Below, piece after piece: positions 1 through 7,973 of a DNA stretch of 17,817 nucleotides. The stretch's first letter is position 1. Each line of letters begins with the position of its first letter. The stretch covers positions 1-17,817 of the forward strand of contig CAZIVO010000074.1 of NCBI GenBank assembly GCA_964542765.1, read 5' to 3'. The notes under the pieces are model-generated. The model was not told the DNA's origin and did no database searches. It saw nothing but the letters and a program-made list of their open reading frames with translations. This stretch comes from CAZIVO01 sp964542765 (GTDB taxonomy: Bacteria; Planctomycetota; UBA1135; UBA2386). A program made the translations under genes and the position numbers.

Positions 1-216
1 AAGGGCTGCACCTGGATGGTGACGCCCTTTGCCCAGATCCCGTTCCGGACGAACGCCCTCGGCTCGAGTTCCTGGCCGGTGAGATTACCGAGCAGCCCGC
101 AGATCGTGGGCGCAAGCTTCTATTCCCAGTACGCGCTTCTCGACCCCCGGACCCTGACTCCGCTGAAGGTTACCCTCTCCAATGGCCTGAAAATAATCGT
201 AGGTGGCGTGAAGTAG
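1..216 (+). CDS. C-terminal fragment of a secreted/surface protein (5' end outside window)
   Basis: The frame is open from base 1 to a TAG at 214-216, giving the last 71 residues of a protein whose start lies upstream. The fragment runs through a stretch around 'GASFYSQYALLDP' and ends with 'TLSNGLKIIVGGVK'. From memory, tails of the form 'VG..FYSQ..VLD......SNGL...G' are common at the end of large secreted planctomycete proteins of unknown function, which is the basis for the call. An internal ATG at 16 could start a 66-residue ORF, but the frame is already open before it and the fragment has no signal peptide, so a partial gene is more likely. No enzymatic motif is visible and no function is assigned. 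Confidence 0.6.
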   Translation, partial: KGCTWMVTPFAQIPFRTNALGSSSWPVRLPSSPQIVGASFYSQYALLDPRTLTPLKVTLSNGLKIIVGGVK

Positions 217-264
217 CCTCAGGGATGGCACGCAAGATCTGCGAGTGCTAAGACAAGCAAGCTG

Positions 265-298
265 CCACCGAGCGACTCGATCCCGGGCCGCTCGGTGG
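265..298 (+). terminator. Stem-loop between two + strand genes; possible terminator
   Basis: A perfect 10-bp inverted repeat, CCACCGAGCG (265-274) and CGCTCGGTGG (289-298), encloses a 14-base loop. Two G-T wobble pairs could extend the base of the stem. It lies 49 bases past the stop of the upstream gene and 18 bases before the ATG at 317. No T-run follows, so it is not a classic intrinsic terminator. It could instead be a leader structure of the cytochrome gene, and its closeness to the start codon leaves that open. Confidence 0.4.
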
Positions 299-316
299 TG
301 AAAACACCCTCCTCGC

Positions 317-3019
317 ATGCTTCCAGGACACGCAATCCAGGGCTTCTCGCTGGCGCTCCTCGTGCTGCTGGGCGCGACCCGAGTAGCCGCCCTGGGCCCG
401 ATGCCGCAAGACCCTCCGGTGGTCGCGGGGTTCGACCGTGAGTTCCGCGGCCGTCCGCAAGCCCGGGCCGCCGGGGGCCGGCTACTCCTGGGCGAACTCG
501 GCTGCGCGGCTTGCCACACCATCCAGACCGAGGGCGTTACCCCCCGGCGAGCGCCGCGCCTGAAAAACGTTGCCGCTCGCATGCATCCCGCGCAACTACA
601 AGCCTTCATCGAAGATCCCCACCGTACCAAGCCCGGAACCACCATGCCTGACCTGTGGCACGGTGTCGCGCCTGCAGAGCGTGCGCGCGAAGCCGAGGCC
701 ATCGCACAGTTCTTGATCTCACTGGCGCCGGGTAAGTTCGGGTTGCACGCGACCGACGAGGCCGCCGCGGCCCGGGGTGCCGCACATTTCGATCGACTGG
801 GTTGCGCGGCCTGCCACGCGCCAAACCAGCAGGGCGCGCAACCGCCGGCGCATTCGGTGCCGCTGCCGCAGATGGCAGGCCGTTACGACGTCGGGCAGAT
901 CGAGCGTTTCCTGCGCGACCCCCTTTCGATCCGCCCCTCGGGCCGGATGCCTCGACTGAACCTGAGTGGGCGCGAGGCGCGCGATCTCGCCCATCACCTT
1001 CTTGCGGGCACGGAAGTTCCCGGCGCCCTCAAATACACCCTCTTCGGCGGGCCACTGGAAAGTCTCGATGACTTCGAAGAACGTCACCCCGAGGCAACAG
1101 GTGTCTGCGATGGCTTCGATCCCAAGGTTGCAAGGCGAGGCAGCAACTACTCCTTGCGCTTCGACGGCTGGCTCGAGGTGCCACGTCCCGGCCTCTACAC
1201 CTTTCATCTGACCTCGGACGATGGCAGCAGGATGTGGATCGGTGGCAAGGAGCTGATCGACAATGATGGTGTTCGCCGCAACCATCAGCCGCGCACACGA
1301 TCGAAAGCAGTCGAGTTGACTGCCGGATGGAACGCCTTGCGAGTCGACTACTTCCAGCGCGGCCGCGAAGCCGTTCTGGATTTGGAGTGGCAGGGACCGG
1401 ACCTGCCGCGTGCACCCATCACCGCCTCATCTCTGCGCTCTTCCCGCAAAGCCATTCCCGCCTTCGAACCCCCTGCCCTCGATCCACAAAAGGTCACCCG
1501 AGGACGTCAAGCCTTCGTGTCGCGGCGTTGCGTCTCCTGTCACATCGAGGTGCTCCGCAAGACCGAAGCCCCCCCATTGCCCATCACGGACCCCGCAGGC
1601 GGATGTCTGGGAACCACGCCCGGCTCGCATCCCGACTACCACCTCGACCAAGAACAGCGACTCGCCCTGCGCGCCGCGCTTGGGGCACCACCGCCAACAC
1701 GGTCCGAAGCGCTCGACCACGATCTCGCCAGCTACAACTGCCGTGCTTGTCACGAACGCGATGGCCGTGGCGGCGTCCCCGATGATCGCGACCACCTCTT
1801 CACCAGTTCCGGACAGGACCTCGGTGACGAAGGCCGCCTGCCACCGAGCTTGACCGGTGTCGGCCAGCGCTTGCAAGCGGACTGGTTGCACGAGGTCCTG
1901 GTCGAGAGGAAACGGGTTCGCGGCTATCTGCACACTCGCATGCCCGAGTACGACGCGCCCACGATGGAGCGCATCGCAAAGGCGCTGACCACCATCGACC
2001 GACGACCGAGTCAGAGACCAAAGATCACCGACACCATCGAAGAGGCTCGTGCTGCAGGCCATCGACTCGTGGGTACCGAAGGCCTCGCCTGCATCGTCTG
2101 TCACGATTTTCACCGCCGCAAAGCGCCAACGATGGGCGTGATCGATCTGATCCACAGCCACGAACGGCTCAACGTGGATTGGTTCCGCTCCTTCATGCTG
2201 GAACCAGAACGCTATCACCAGGGCACACGCATGCCGCGCTTTTGGGTCGATGGGCGCAGCGCTCGCACCGAGATCCTCGATGGGGATGCCGACCGACAGA
2301 TCCATGCCATCTGGACCTATCTGCAAGATGGTGAGCGGATGCTCGATCCCAAGGGACTCAGCCGCAAGAGCCTCGAGTTGATCGTCGGTGGCGAAACCAT
2401 CGTCTATCGCGGCAAGATCTGGGAGGCCGGCTGGCGAGGCATCTGTGTCGGCCACCCCGAACGAATCAACCTCGGCTTCGATGCGCAAGAAATGCGGCTC
2501 GCCCTGCTCTGGAAGGGCCGCTTCCTCGACGTTTCCGCCCACTGGCGAAGCCAGGGGATGGGGAGAATCCGGCCGCGCGGAACCGATATCATCGTCTTCC
2601 CCCACGGCGCACCCATCGCCCGACTGGAATCTTCTCAGACGCCCTGGCCTCAAGCGGTCGGCCGCGAAGCAGGGTTTCATTTCCGCGGTTACGACCTCGA
2701 CGAGGCGAACCGTCCGACCTTCCGCTATGCCTTCGGCGGCATCGAGATCGAGGACTTTTCTTACCCTAGCGAGACCGGTGACCGTGTTCGCCTGACTCGC
2801 AATCTGACATTTCGCTCCAACACCGACGAGAAGCTTTGGCTCCGCGCCGGAACAGGAAAAAAGATCGTCGGCCACGAGGCTGAGGGCTTCCGGATCGATG
2901 ACCGGATGACCATCACGCCCTCGGTCGACGGTAGCTTGATCCGTTCCGCCACGGAACTTCTCGTGCCTGTGCGGATCCAGAAGGGCCGAGCCAACATCAT
3001 CTTGGAGTATTCATGGTGA
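317..3019 (+). CDS. Secreted five-haem cytochrome c with embedded PA14 domain
   Basis: This 900-residue protein has an N-terminal hydrophobic signal segment (about residues 8-26). Five CxxCH haem-attachment motifs start at Cys63, Cys163, Cys405, Cys475 and Cys592. Met residues in 'MP' contexts (M110, M211, M542, M639) sit where distal haem ligands are expected for four of the haems. A PA14-like beta domain, about 236-370 ('LFGGPLESLDDF', 'FHLTSDDGSRMWIGG'), separates haems 2 and 3. The last ~210 residues (690-900) form a beta-rich region I cannot name. PA14 domains often bind carbohydrate; cytochrome c domains carry electrons in the periplasm. The role inferred is electron transfer coupled to oxidation of a substrate, perhaps by the propeller protein encoded next. 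ATG317 is the first possible start because an in-frame TGA lies just upstream. No good ribosome-binding site is visible. Confidence 0.85.
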   Translation: MLPGHAIQGFSLALLVLLGATRVAALGPMPQDPPVVAGFDREFRGRPQARAAGGRLLLGELGCAACHTIQTEGVTPRRAPRLKNVAARMHPAQLQAFIEDPHRTKPGTTMPDLWHGVAPAERAREAEAIAQFLISLAPGKFGLHATDEAAAARGAAHFDRLGCAACHAPNQQGAQPPAHSVPLPQMAGRYDVGQIERFLRDPLSIRPSGRMPRLNLSGREARDLAHHLLAGTEVPGALKYTLFGGPLESLDDFEERHPEATGVCDGFDPKVARRGSNYSLRFDGWLEVPRPGLYTFHLTSDDGSRMWIGGKELIDNDGVRRNHQPRTRSKAVELTAGWNALRVDYFQRGREAVLDLEWQGPDLPRAPITASSLRSSRKAIPAFEPPALDPQKVTRGRQAFVSRRCVSCHIEVLRKTEAPPLPITDPAGGCLGTTPGSHPDYHLDQEQRLALRAALGAPPPTRSEALDHDLASYNCRACHERDGRGGVPDDRDHLFTSSGQDLGDEGRLPPSLTGVGQRLQADWLHEVLVERKRVRGYLHTRMPEYDAPTMERIAKALTTIDRRPSQRPKITDTIEEARAAGHRLVGTEGLACIVCHDFHRRKAPTMGVIDLIHSHERLNVDWFRSFMLEPERYHQGTRMPRFWVDGRSARTEILDGDADRQIHAIWTYLQDGERMLDPKGLSRKSLELIVGGETIVYRGKIWEAGWRGICVGHPERINLGFDAQEMRLALLWKGRFLDVSAHWRSQGMGRIRPRGTDIIVFPHGAPIARLESSQTPWPQAVGREAGFHFRGYDLDEANRPTFRYAFGGIEIEDFSYPSETGDRVRLTRNLTFRSNTDEKLWLRAGTGKKIVGHEAEGFRIDDRMTITPSVDGSLIRSATELLVPVRIQKGRANIILEYSW
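3004..3007 (+). promoter_or_regulatory. Shine-Dalgarno site for the propeller gene
   Basis: GGAG lies five bases before the ATG at 3013, inside the last codons of the cytochrome gene. It fixes the start of the downstream gene and supports translational coupling across the 7-base overlap. Confidence 0.6.
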
Positions 3020-4491
3020 AGGCAAACTATCACGGCCTCGCCCTTCTGGTCACTGCGACAGCAGCTGCACAGAACTTGCCACCCATCGGATCCGACATCG
3101 AACGCGAAGCCGCTTACTACGAGATCGTCGATATCCCTGTTCCCACGCAGCACCACATCGAAGCTACCAGCTTTCTCGAACTTCCCGATGGAAGACTGCT
3201 CATGGGCACGCGGCGAGGAGATGTTTTCTTCGTGTCGGGAGCAGATACCACCCCTCCCGCCCCACGTTTCGAACTCTTCGCGACCGGCCTGCACGAGGTC
3301 TTCGGTCTGGCACAACGCGAAGGCACGATCTACGCAACACAGCAAGGCGAGGTGACGCGACTCATCGATCGCAACGGCGATGGCCGGGTTGATCGTTACG
3401 AAACAGTCAGCGATGCCTGGGGGTTCGGAGGCGAGCACGAGTTCGCCTTCGGTTCAGATTTCGATACCAACGGAGATATCTGGGTCCTCCTCGGACTGAC
3501 CGGATCCTACACCTCGGAAAATCTCTTTCGCGGATGGTGCCTGCGGGTTCGCGCAGATGGAACCACCATCCCGACCTGCAGCGGCCTGCGCAGCCCGGGC
3601 GGCATCGGCTCCAACCTTGCCGGCGACATGTTCTATGTCGAAAGCCAAGGCCCCTGGAACGGCAGCTGCAGCCTGCGCCAACTTCGCCACGGGGCCTTCA
3701 TGGGCCATCCAATCGGCAACAAGTGGTACGAGCATGCCCCGAACATGGGGCCACGCCCTGCCGAACCCACCGGTGGCCGTGAAGGCCGCCGTCATATCGA
3801 CGCGCAACGCATCCCACAGCTGGCCATGCCAGCTGTGGTTCTTCCCTACAAGAAGATGGGGCAGTCTGCTTCGGCGGTCACCTGCGATCGCAGCGAAGGT
3901 GCCTTCGGACCGTATGCAGGTCAGTTCTTCCTGGCCGACTACACGCTCAGCTTGGTGATGCGCGTCGATCTCGAAAAGGTCGGCGGACAGTATCAGGGTG
4001 CCTGCTTCCCCTTCCGCGAGGGCTTCAAAACCGGCCTGATCGGCGGCATCCTCACCCGCAAGGGCCAACTCTTTGTCAGTGGATCGAGCCGAGGCTGGCC
4101 GACGCGCGGCGCTTCACCATCCGCGCTCCAGAGGCTCCACTGGAAGAAAAAAGTTCCTTTCGAAGTCCACAAGATGAGGCTGAGCGGCAGCGGTTTTCTC
4201 CTCACCTTTACCCGACCTGTCGATCCGCGGACGGCCACCATCGTGGAAAGCTACGCGATCTCGACCTACACCCACCATTTCAGGGGCGCCTATGGCAGCC
4301 CCGAAATCGACCACACCCATCCCAGCATCCGTGAGGCAAAAGTATCAGCGGATGGAATGACAGTCCGGCTCGAGGTCGAAGGCCTGCAGATCGGACATGT
4401 TCACGAGCTGAAACTCCCGGGTCTGCGCGCACGAAACGGAGAGGAACTCCTGCACGATGTCGCCTACTACACGCTCAATCGCTTGAAATAG
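3013..4491 (+). CDS. Secreted beta-propeller protein, PVC membrane-bound dehydrogenase / sorbosone dehydrogenase-like
   Basis: The protein has 492 residues with a short signal peptide (about 1-19, ending AAAQ). Residues about 45-380 show the repeated blade pattern of six- or seven-bladed propellers of the glucose/sorbosone dehydrogenase and PVC dehydrogenase group: 'ATSFLELPDGRLLMGTRRGD', 'GLHEVFGLA', 'DRNGDGRVDRYE' (a calcium-loop-like DxDGD) and 'DFDTNGDIWV'. A separate C-terminal beta domain (about 385-492) contains 'FTRPVDP' and ends 'VAYYTLNRLK'. The start overlaps the cytochrome gene by 7 bases with a good GGAG site, so the two are almost certainly one operon, and electrons from this enzyme may pass to the haems of its partner. 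Cofactor (PQQ or other) and substrate cannot be read. It could be a non-catalytic propeller. Confidence 0.8.
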   Translation: MVKANYHGLALLVTATAAAQNLPPIGSDIEREAAYYEIVDIPVPTQHHIEATSFLELPDGRLLMGTRRGDVFFVSGADTTPPAPRFELFATGLHEVFGLAQREGTIYATQQGEVTRLIDRNGDGRVDRYETVSDAWGFGGEHEFAFGSDFDTNGDIWVLLGLTGSYTSENLFRGWCLRVRADGTTIPTCSGLRSPGGIGSNLAGDMFYVESQGPWNGSCSLRQLRHGAFMGHPIGNKWYEHAPNMGPRPAEPTGGREGRRHIDAQRIPQLAMPAVVLPYKKMGQSASAVTCDRSEGAFGPYAGQFFLADYTLSLVMRVDLEKVGGQYQGACFPFREGFKTGLIGGILTRKGQLFVSGSSRGWPTRGASPSALQRLHWKKKVPFEVHKMRLSGSGFLLTFTRPVDPRTATIVESYAISTYTHHFRGAYGSPEIDHTHPSIREAKVSADGMTVRLEVEGLQIGHVHELKLPGLRARNGEELLHDVAYYTLNRLK

Positions 4492-4501
4492 GCGGTGACC
4501 G

Positions 4502-6248
4502 TCAGGCGCCGATCTCCGCGCGATGCTCCTCAACACTCCGGGGCAAGGAGGTCGCCTCATCGATATGCGCGGACCGAAGCTGATCAAGCGTTAGACCCGT
4601 CGCAGCAGATAGATCCGCACCTTCGAGATGTGCTCCCCGCAATCGCGCTCCATAGACGCGAGCGCCCTTGAAGTCGGCGCCTTCGAGGTGCGCACCTTGC
4701 AAGTCATAGCGGCAGAGATACAGATGCTTCAAATCCAGAAGAGCGTGACCGGAAACCGGCTTGGCATATCCCCCAAGCACCGAAAGTATGGCCTGAATCG
4801 TCGGATCAGGCCGACCCGATGATGATGGCAAAAGCTTGGAACCCTTGCCGGATGAGGCTTTTTTATAGGGGGCTCCCTCCCCCTTCTGATCTCGCGATGT
4901 CAAACGCGAGCGCTTTGTTTGAGACCTCTTCAAGGACGCATGCTCTTGGAGATAAGACACCAACATGTCGGTCACCGCAGGCCGCCATCCTGGCTCGGAT
5001 TCCCCCAGGGCCCCCAGGGCAACGGCGGCCTTCAGCCGGGCAGGTTCGTCGGAACTTCGCAAGCCTTCAACGATCTCGCTGAAGGCTTCATCCACCGACA
5101 GATCCGCAGTTTCTGGTGACACCGAGCTCGCCGAACTGGAAGTCGTTACTGGGGTTGATTCTCGGAGACGGGGTTGTTCCCGGGGTGCCGGATCAGGCTT
5201 CCGCGCATGACCTTGGGATGCCCGCTCCCTGCGCTGCTCGACAACTTCCTTCTCCTCCTGGTGCCTTTGCGCCTCCTCTTGCTCCCGCCGCTCAATCATC
5301 TCCTTCTCCGCCTGACGACGCGCTTCTTCCTTCGCGTGACGCTCGGCCGCTTTCGCCTGGCGGCGCGCTTCTTCTTTCACACGCTCGGCTTCTTCCGCCT
5401 GGCGACGCGCTTCTTCCTTCGCGTGACGCTCGGCCGCTTTCGCCTGGCGGCGCGCTTNNNNNNNNNNNNNNNNNNNNNNNNNNNNNNNNNNNNNNNNNNN
5501 NNNNNNNNNNNNNNNNNNNNNNNNNNNNNNNNNNNNNNNNNNNNNNNNNNNNNNNNNCCGCCTGACGACGCGCTTCTTCCTTCGCACGCTCGGCCGCTTT
5601 CGCCTGACGGCGCGCTTCTTCCTTCGCACGCTTCTCGTCTGCTTCCGCCTGACGGCGCTCTTCTTCCTTCACGCGCTCGGCCGCTTTCGCCTGACGGCGC
5701 GCTTCTTCCTTCGCACGCTTCTCGGCTGCTTTCTTCTGGCGGCGCGCTTCTTCCTTCGCACGCTCGGCTTCTTCCGCCTGAAGATGTGCTTCTTCTTGGG
5801 CGCGCTGCTCGGCGGCGGCCCTTTCCGTCCGGAGACGCTTGAGAGACTCTTCCTCCGCCGAGGACGAGAAGACCGGATCCACGACCGAATCCGATCCCAT
5901 GCTCGATTGGGACAATGCTATTTCGTTCTGCTCTCGCAGGGATATCGCAACCGCATACAAACGTGCCGCCAAGACGAGCATGGCCCCACCGAGAACAACT
6001 CCCAGGATAATGATGCAACCAACCCAACGAGTCTGCATGGCCACATCCATCGGCAGCAAGACAACTTCTTCACCGGCCTGCAGAGCATCTTGTCGCCAAG
6101 CCGCGAAGGCCTCGGCCTCCATTGACGGGATGATGCCCAGAACCAGCCATAGCAAGAGCGCCACCGCTACGGAGACGATGCTGACAAGCGTTGCCCAGTA
6201 CAAGGTGTCGGATCGAGTCGTTCGGAATTCGTCAGGGTGATCTTCCAT
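4502..6248 (-). CDS. Membrane-anchored coiled-coil protein with C-terminal pentapeptide repeats (interrupted by assembly gap)
   Basis: The N-terminal part (230 residues before the gap) has two transmembrane segments, about 16-41 and 74-100. From about residue 131 it becomes a charged Lys/Glu/Arg/Ala helix. After the gap the helix continues, followed by a Ser/Pro-rich linker, a HEAT-like helical segment ('EPARLKAAVALGALG'), and about nine pentapeptides (e.g. 'AHLEG ADFKG', 'ARLRG AHLEG ADLSA') at roughly 4600-4740. Known bacterial pentapeptide proteins share the order two TM segments, short coil, HEAT-like segment and pentapeptides; here the coil is greatly expanded. ATG6248 is preceded by GGGA at 7 bases; an upstream ATG at 6266 has no such site. 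The two halves are in different frames only because the gap is drawn as 100 N. It is convergent with the propeller gene, 10 bases apart. Function unknown; scaffolding or envelope spacing is a guess. Confidence 0.75.
5305..5801 (-). repeat. Tandem coding repeat, alternating 14- and 15-residue units (29-residue, 87-bp super-repeat)
   Basis: The encoded units are variants of AKEEARRQAKAAER, alternating with a 15-residue form that gains one residue (for example 'HAKEEARRQ' or 'EKRAKEEAR' at the junction). DNA copies carry near-identical stretches such as GCGCTTCTTCCTTCGC on the + strand. The 100-N gap sits inside this array, as expected when short reads cannot span it. The true copy number is unknown. 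Confidence 0.85.
5458..5557. other. Assembly gap of 100 N inside the tandem repeat
   Basis: Exactly 100 N, a size usually used as a placeholder. The coding sequence has one leftover base before the gap and two after it (reading the - strand), so the true missing length must be a multiple of three if the gene is intact. 100 is not. Matching the repeat pattern across the gap, the smallest consistent filler would be about 24 bases, or that plus further repeat units. Confidence 0.95.
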
Positions 6249-6434
6249 GGTGCATTCCCACAGCATGACAGGGGTGACCGGGCGATCACCTCGGCAGCAT
6301 CGAGAAAGGCCTAGCCTAACTATGCCGCAGGGATTTCGCGAAGAGATGAACTCACTTCGCCATCAGCACGCCAGGAAAATCACACTAAACAACCCCATGG
6401 CAAGGCCATCACGGCCACGCCCGAAGTCTTGGAG

Positions 6435-6470
6435 AACTCATAGAAAACAGTCAAAGCCGATGAGTTTTCT
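6435..6470. other. Alternative inverted repeats in the 6249-6520 intergenic region
   Basis: AACTCAT (6435-6441) pairs with ATGAGTT (6460-6466), while AGAAAAC (6442-6448) pairs with GTTTTCT (6464-6470). The two stems overlap and exclude each other. They lie about 50 bases downstream of the DUF1501 stop (- strand), where a terminator would be expected, but no T-run follows on that strand. The rest of the 272-base intergenic region holds a weak 5-bp hairpin (6273-6277 with 6286-6290) in the leader of the pentapeptide gene and nothing else I recognise. Confidence 0.25.
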
Positions 6471-6520
6471 GGCGCCTCGAACATCTGCAGGCAAGGCCAA
6501 CCCGAACGGCAGCCTCCCTT

Positions 6521-7960
6521 TCAGGCAAAGATGTCCTGCACGACCTTCCCGTGGACATCGGTCAAGCGGAAATCGCGACCCGCGTAACGGTGCGTCAGCT
6601 TTTCATGATCAATGCCAAGAGCGTGCAAGATGGTCGCGTGAAGGTCGTGCATGTGCATTTTATTCTCGACGGCGATGTGACCGATCTCATCGGTCGAGCC
6701 GTGGGCATGGCCTGCCTTCACGCCGCCACCAGCCAACCAAACGGTGAAACCCCGAGGGTTGTGATCGCGTCCATCAGCGCCTTGGGCGAAGGGGGTCCTT
6801 CCGAACTCGCCTCCCCACCACACCAATGTATCCTCGAGCAAACCACGGGCTTTGAGGTCCGCGAGCAATCCGGCGACAGGCTTGTCGGTCGCCCGCGCAT
6901 GGATCTCGTGCTGACGGATCTTGCTGTGTTGATCCCAGCGTGGGTTCTGCCCCTCATCCGCATAGTTAACCTGAACGAAGCGTACCCCCGCCTCACAGAG
7001 GCGGCGTGCTAACAGGCACTGCCGACCAAAATCATCGGTGGTCTTCTCGCCAATTCCGTAGAGCCGCTGCGTCGCTACCGATTCGTCAGCGAGTTCGAAG
7101 AGATCCGGTGCATGTGTCTGCATGCGCCAGGCCAGTTCGAAGGACTCGATGGTCGCTTCAAGCCGATCGTCCGCATCAGCGCGGTTGAGCTGGATCTGGT
7201 TCATCTTCTGCAAGAAGGCGAACTGTCGCCGCTGCGACTCGATCGGCACGCCGACATTGCTGAGATGGCGGATCCTGGCCTCCTTCGCCGACTGCAGTGC
7301 CCTACCCACGGCCGTTCCCTGGTAGATCGCCGGCAGGAAGGCATTGCTATAATTCCTCGGTCCACCCTTGGTCGCCGACGGACAGATTGTCACGAAACCC
7401 GGAAGGTTCTGATTGGCCGTGCCCAGGCCATAGGTCAGCCAACTCCCGAACGATGGGCGCACGAGATTGGTCGCCCCGGTATGCATGAACAATGTCGATG
7501 GGCCATGCGCAACGCCTTCGGTTTGCATCGAGTGGATGAAACACAGGTCATCGACATGGCGGGCAATTTCGGGGAACAGATTGGAGACCCATCGGCCGCT
7601 CTCCCCATACCGAGAGAATCCCCAAGGCGACTTCATGAGCTTGCGCTTGCTCTTCTTGCCGAAGGTGCCGAAGCGGACACCCACGAAATCGATCTCCTTA
7701 CCGTCGGAGCGCGCCAACTCCGGCTTGTGGTCGAAGGTGTCGACATGACTGGGCCCGCCTTGCATGTAGATGAAAATCACGCGCTTGGCCCTCGGGAGGA
7801 ACATCGGTTCCTTGGGGGCCAGGGGGTTCTCCCCGGCCAGCGGGACCGCCGCGGCCGCTTCTCCGCCAAGGATGCCTCCGAGTGCGAGCGAACCGAAACC
7901 GCAGGCGGTGCGCCTGAGCAACTCGCGACGGTTCAGTGCAGGTAGGTTCGCCGGTGCCAT
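6521..7960 (-). CDS. DUF1501 protein, Tat-exported, alkaline-phosphatase-superfamily fold
   Basis: From ATG7960 the protein has 479 residues. A twin-arginine signal (NRRELLRRTACGFGS, about residues 10-24) followed by a hydrophobic Ala/Gly stretch predicts folded export by Tat. The DUF1501 family signatures are clear: 'FIYMQGGPSHVDTFDHKPEL' near the start, 'TEGVAHGPSTLFMHTG' in the middle, and near the end 'WWGGEFGRTPFAQGADGRDH' and 'HATILHALGIDHEKLTHRY'. DUF1501 proteins belong to the sulfatase/alkaline phosphatase-like group, and the Asp/His-rich motifs may bind metal. Substrate unknown. An upstream extension to 8044 would bury the Tat signal and overlap the preceding gene, so I chose 7960. 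It begins 13 bases after the PSD1 gene stop, and the PSD1-DUF1501 pairing is a recurrent planctomycete arrangement. The ribosome-binding site is weak. Confidence 0.88.
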   Translation of the reverse strand: MAPANLPALNRRELLRRTACGFGSLALGGILGGEAAAAVPLAGENPLAPKEPMFLPRAKRVIFIYMQGGPSHVDTFDHKPELARSDGKEIDFVGVRFGTFGKKSKRKLMKSPWGFSRYGESGRWVSNLFPEIARHVDDLCFIHSMQTEGVAHGPSTLFMHTGATNLVRPSFGSWLTYGLGTANQNLPGFVTICPSATKGGPRNYSNAFLPAIYQGTAVGRALQSAKEARIRHLSNVGVPIESQRRQFAFLQKMNQIQLNRADADDRLEATIESFELAWRMQTHAPDLFELADESVATQRLYGIGEKTTDDFGRQCLLARRLCEAGVRFVQVNYADEGQNPRWDQHSKIRQHEIHARATDKPVAGLLADLKARGLLEDTLVWWGGEFGRTPFAQGADGRDHNPRGFTVWLAGGGVKAGHAHGSTDEIGHIAVENKMHMHDLHATILHALGIDHEKLTHRYAGRDFRLTDVHGKVVQDIFA

Positions 7961-7973
7961 CGGTACAGGAATC

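Noticed and set aside
1427..2875. A long open frame antisense to the cytochrome gene (about 480 codons).
   Set aside because: It mirrors a real gene with five haem motifs and a PA14 domain in GC-rich DNA, and its translation shows no recognisable domain or signal; it is a shadow frame.
5305..5801. Regularly spaced similar sequences that might suggest a CRISPR array.
   Set aside because: The repeats are contiguous, in frame, encode a KEEARRQA helix, and have no unique spacers.
7112..7945. A 277-codon + strand frame opposite the DUF1501 gene.
   Set aside because: The opposite strand encodes a full DUF1501 protein with a Tat signal; the + frame looks compositionally like a mirrored reading of it.
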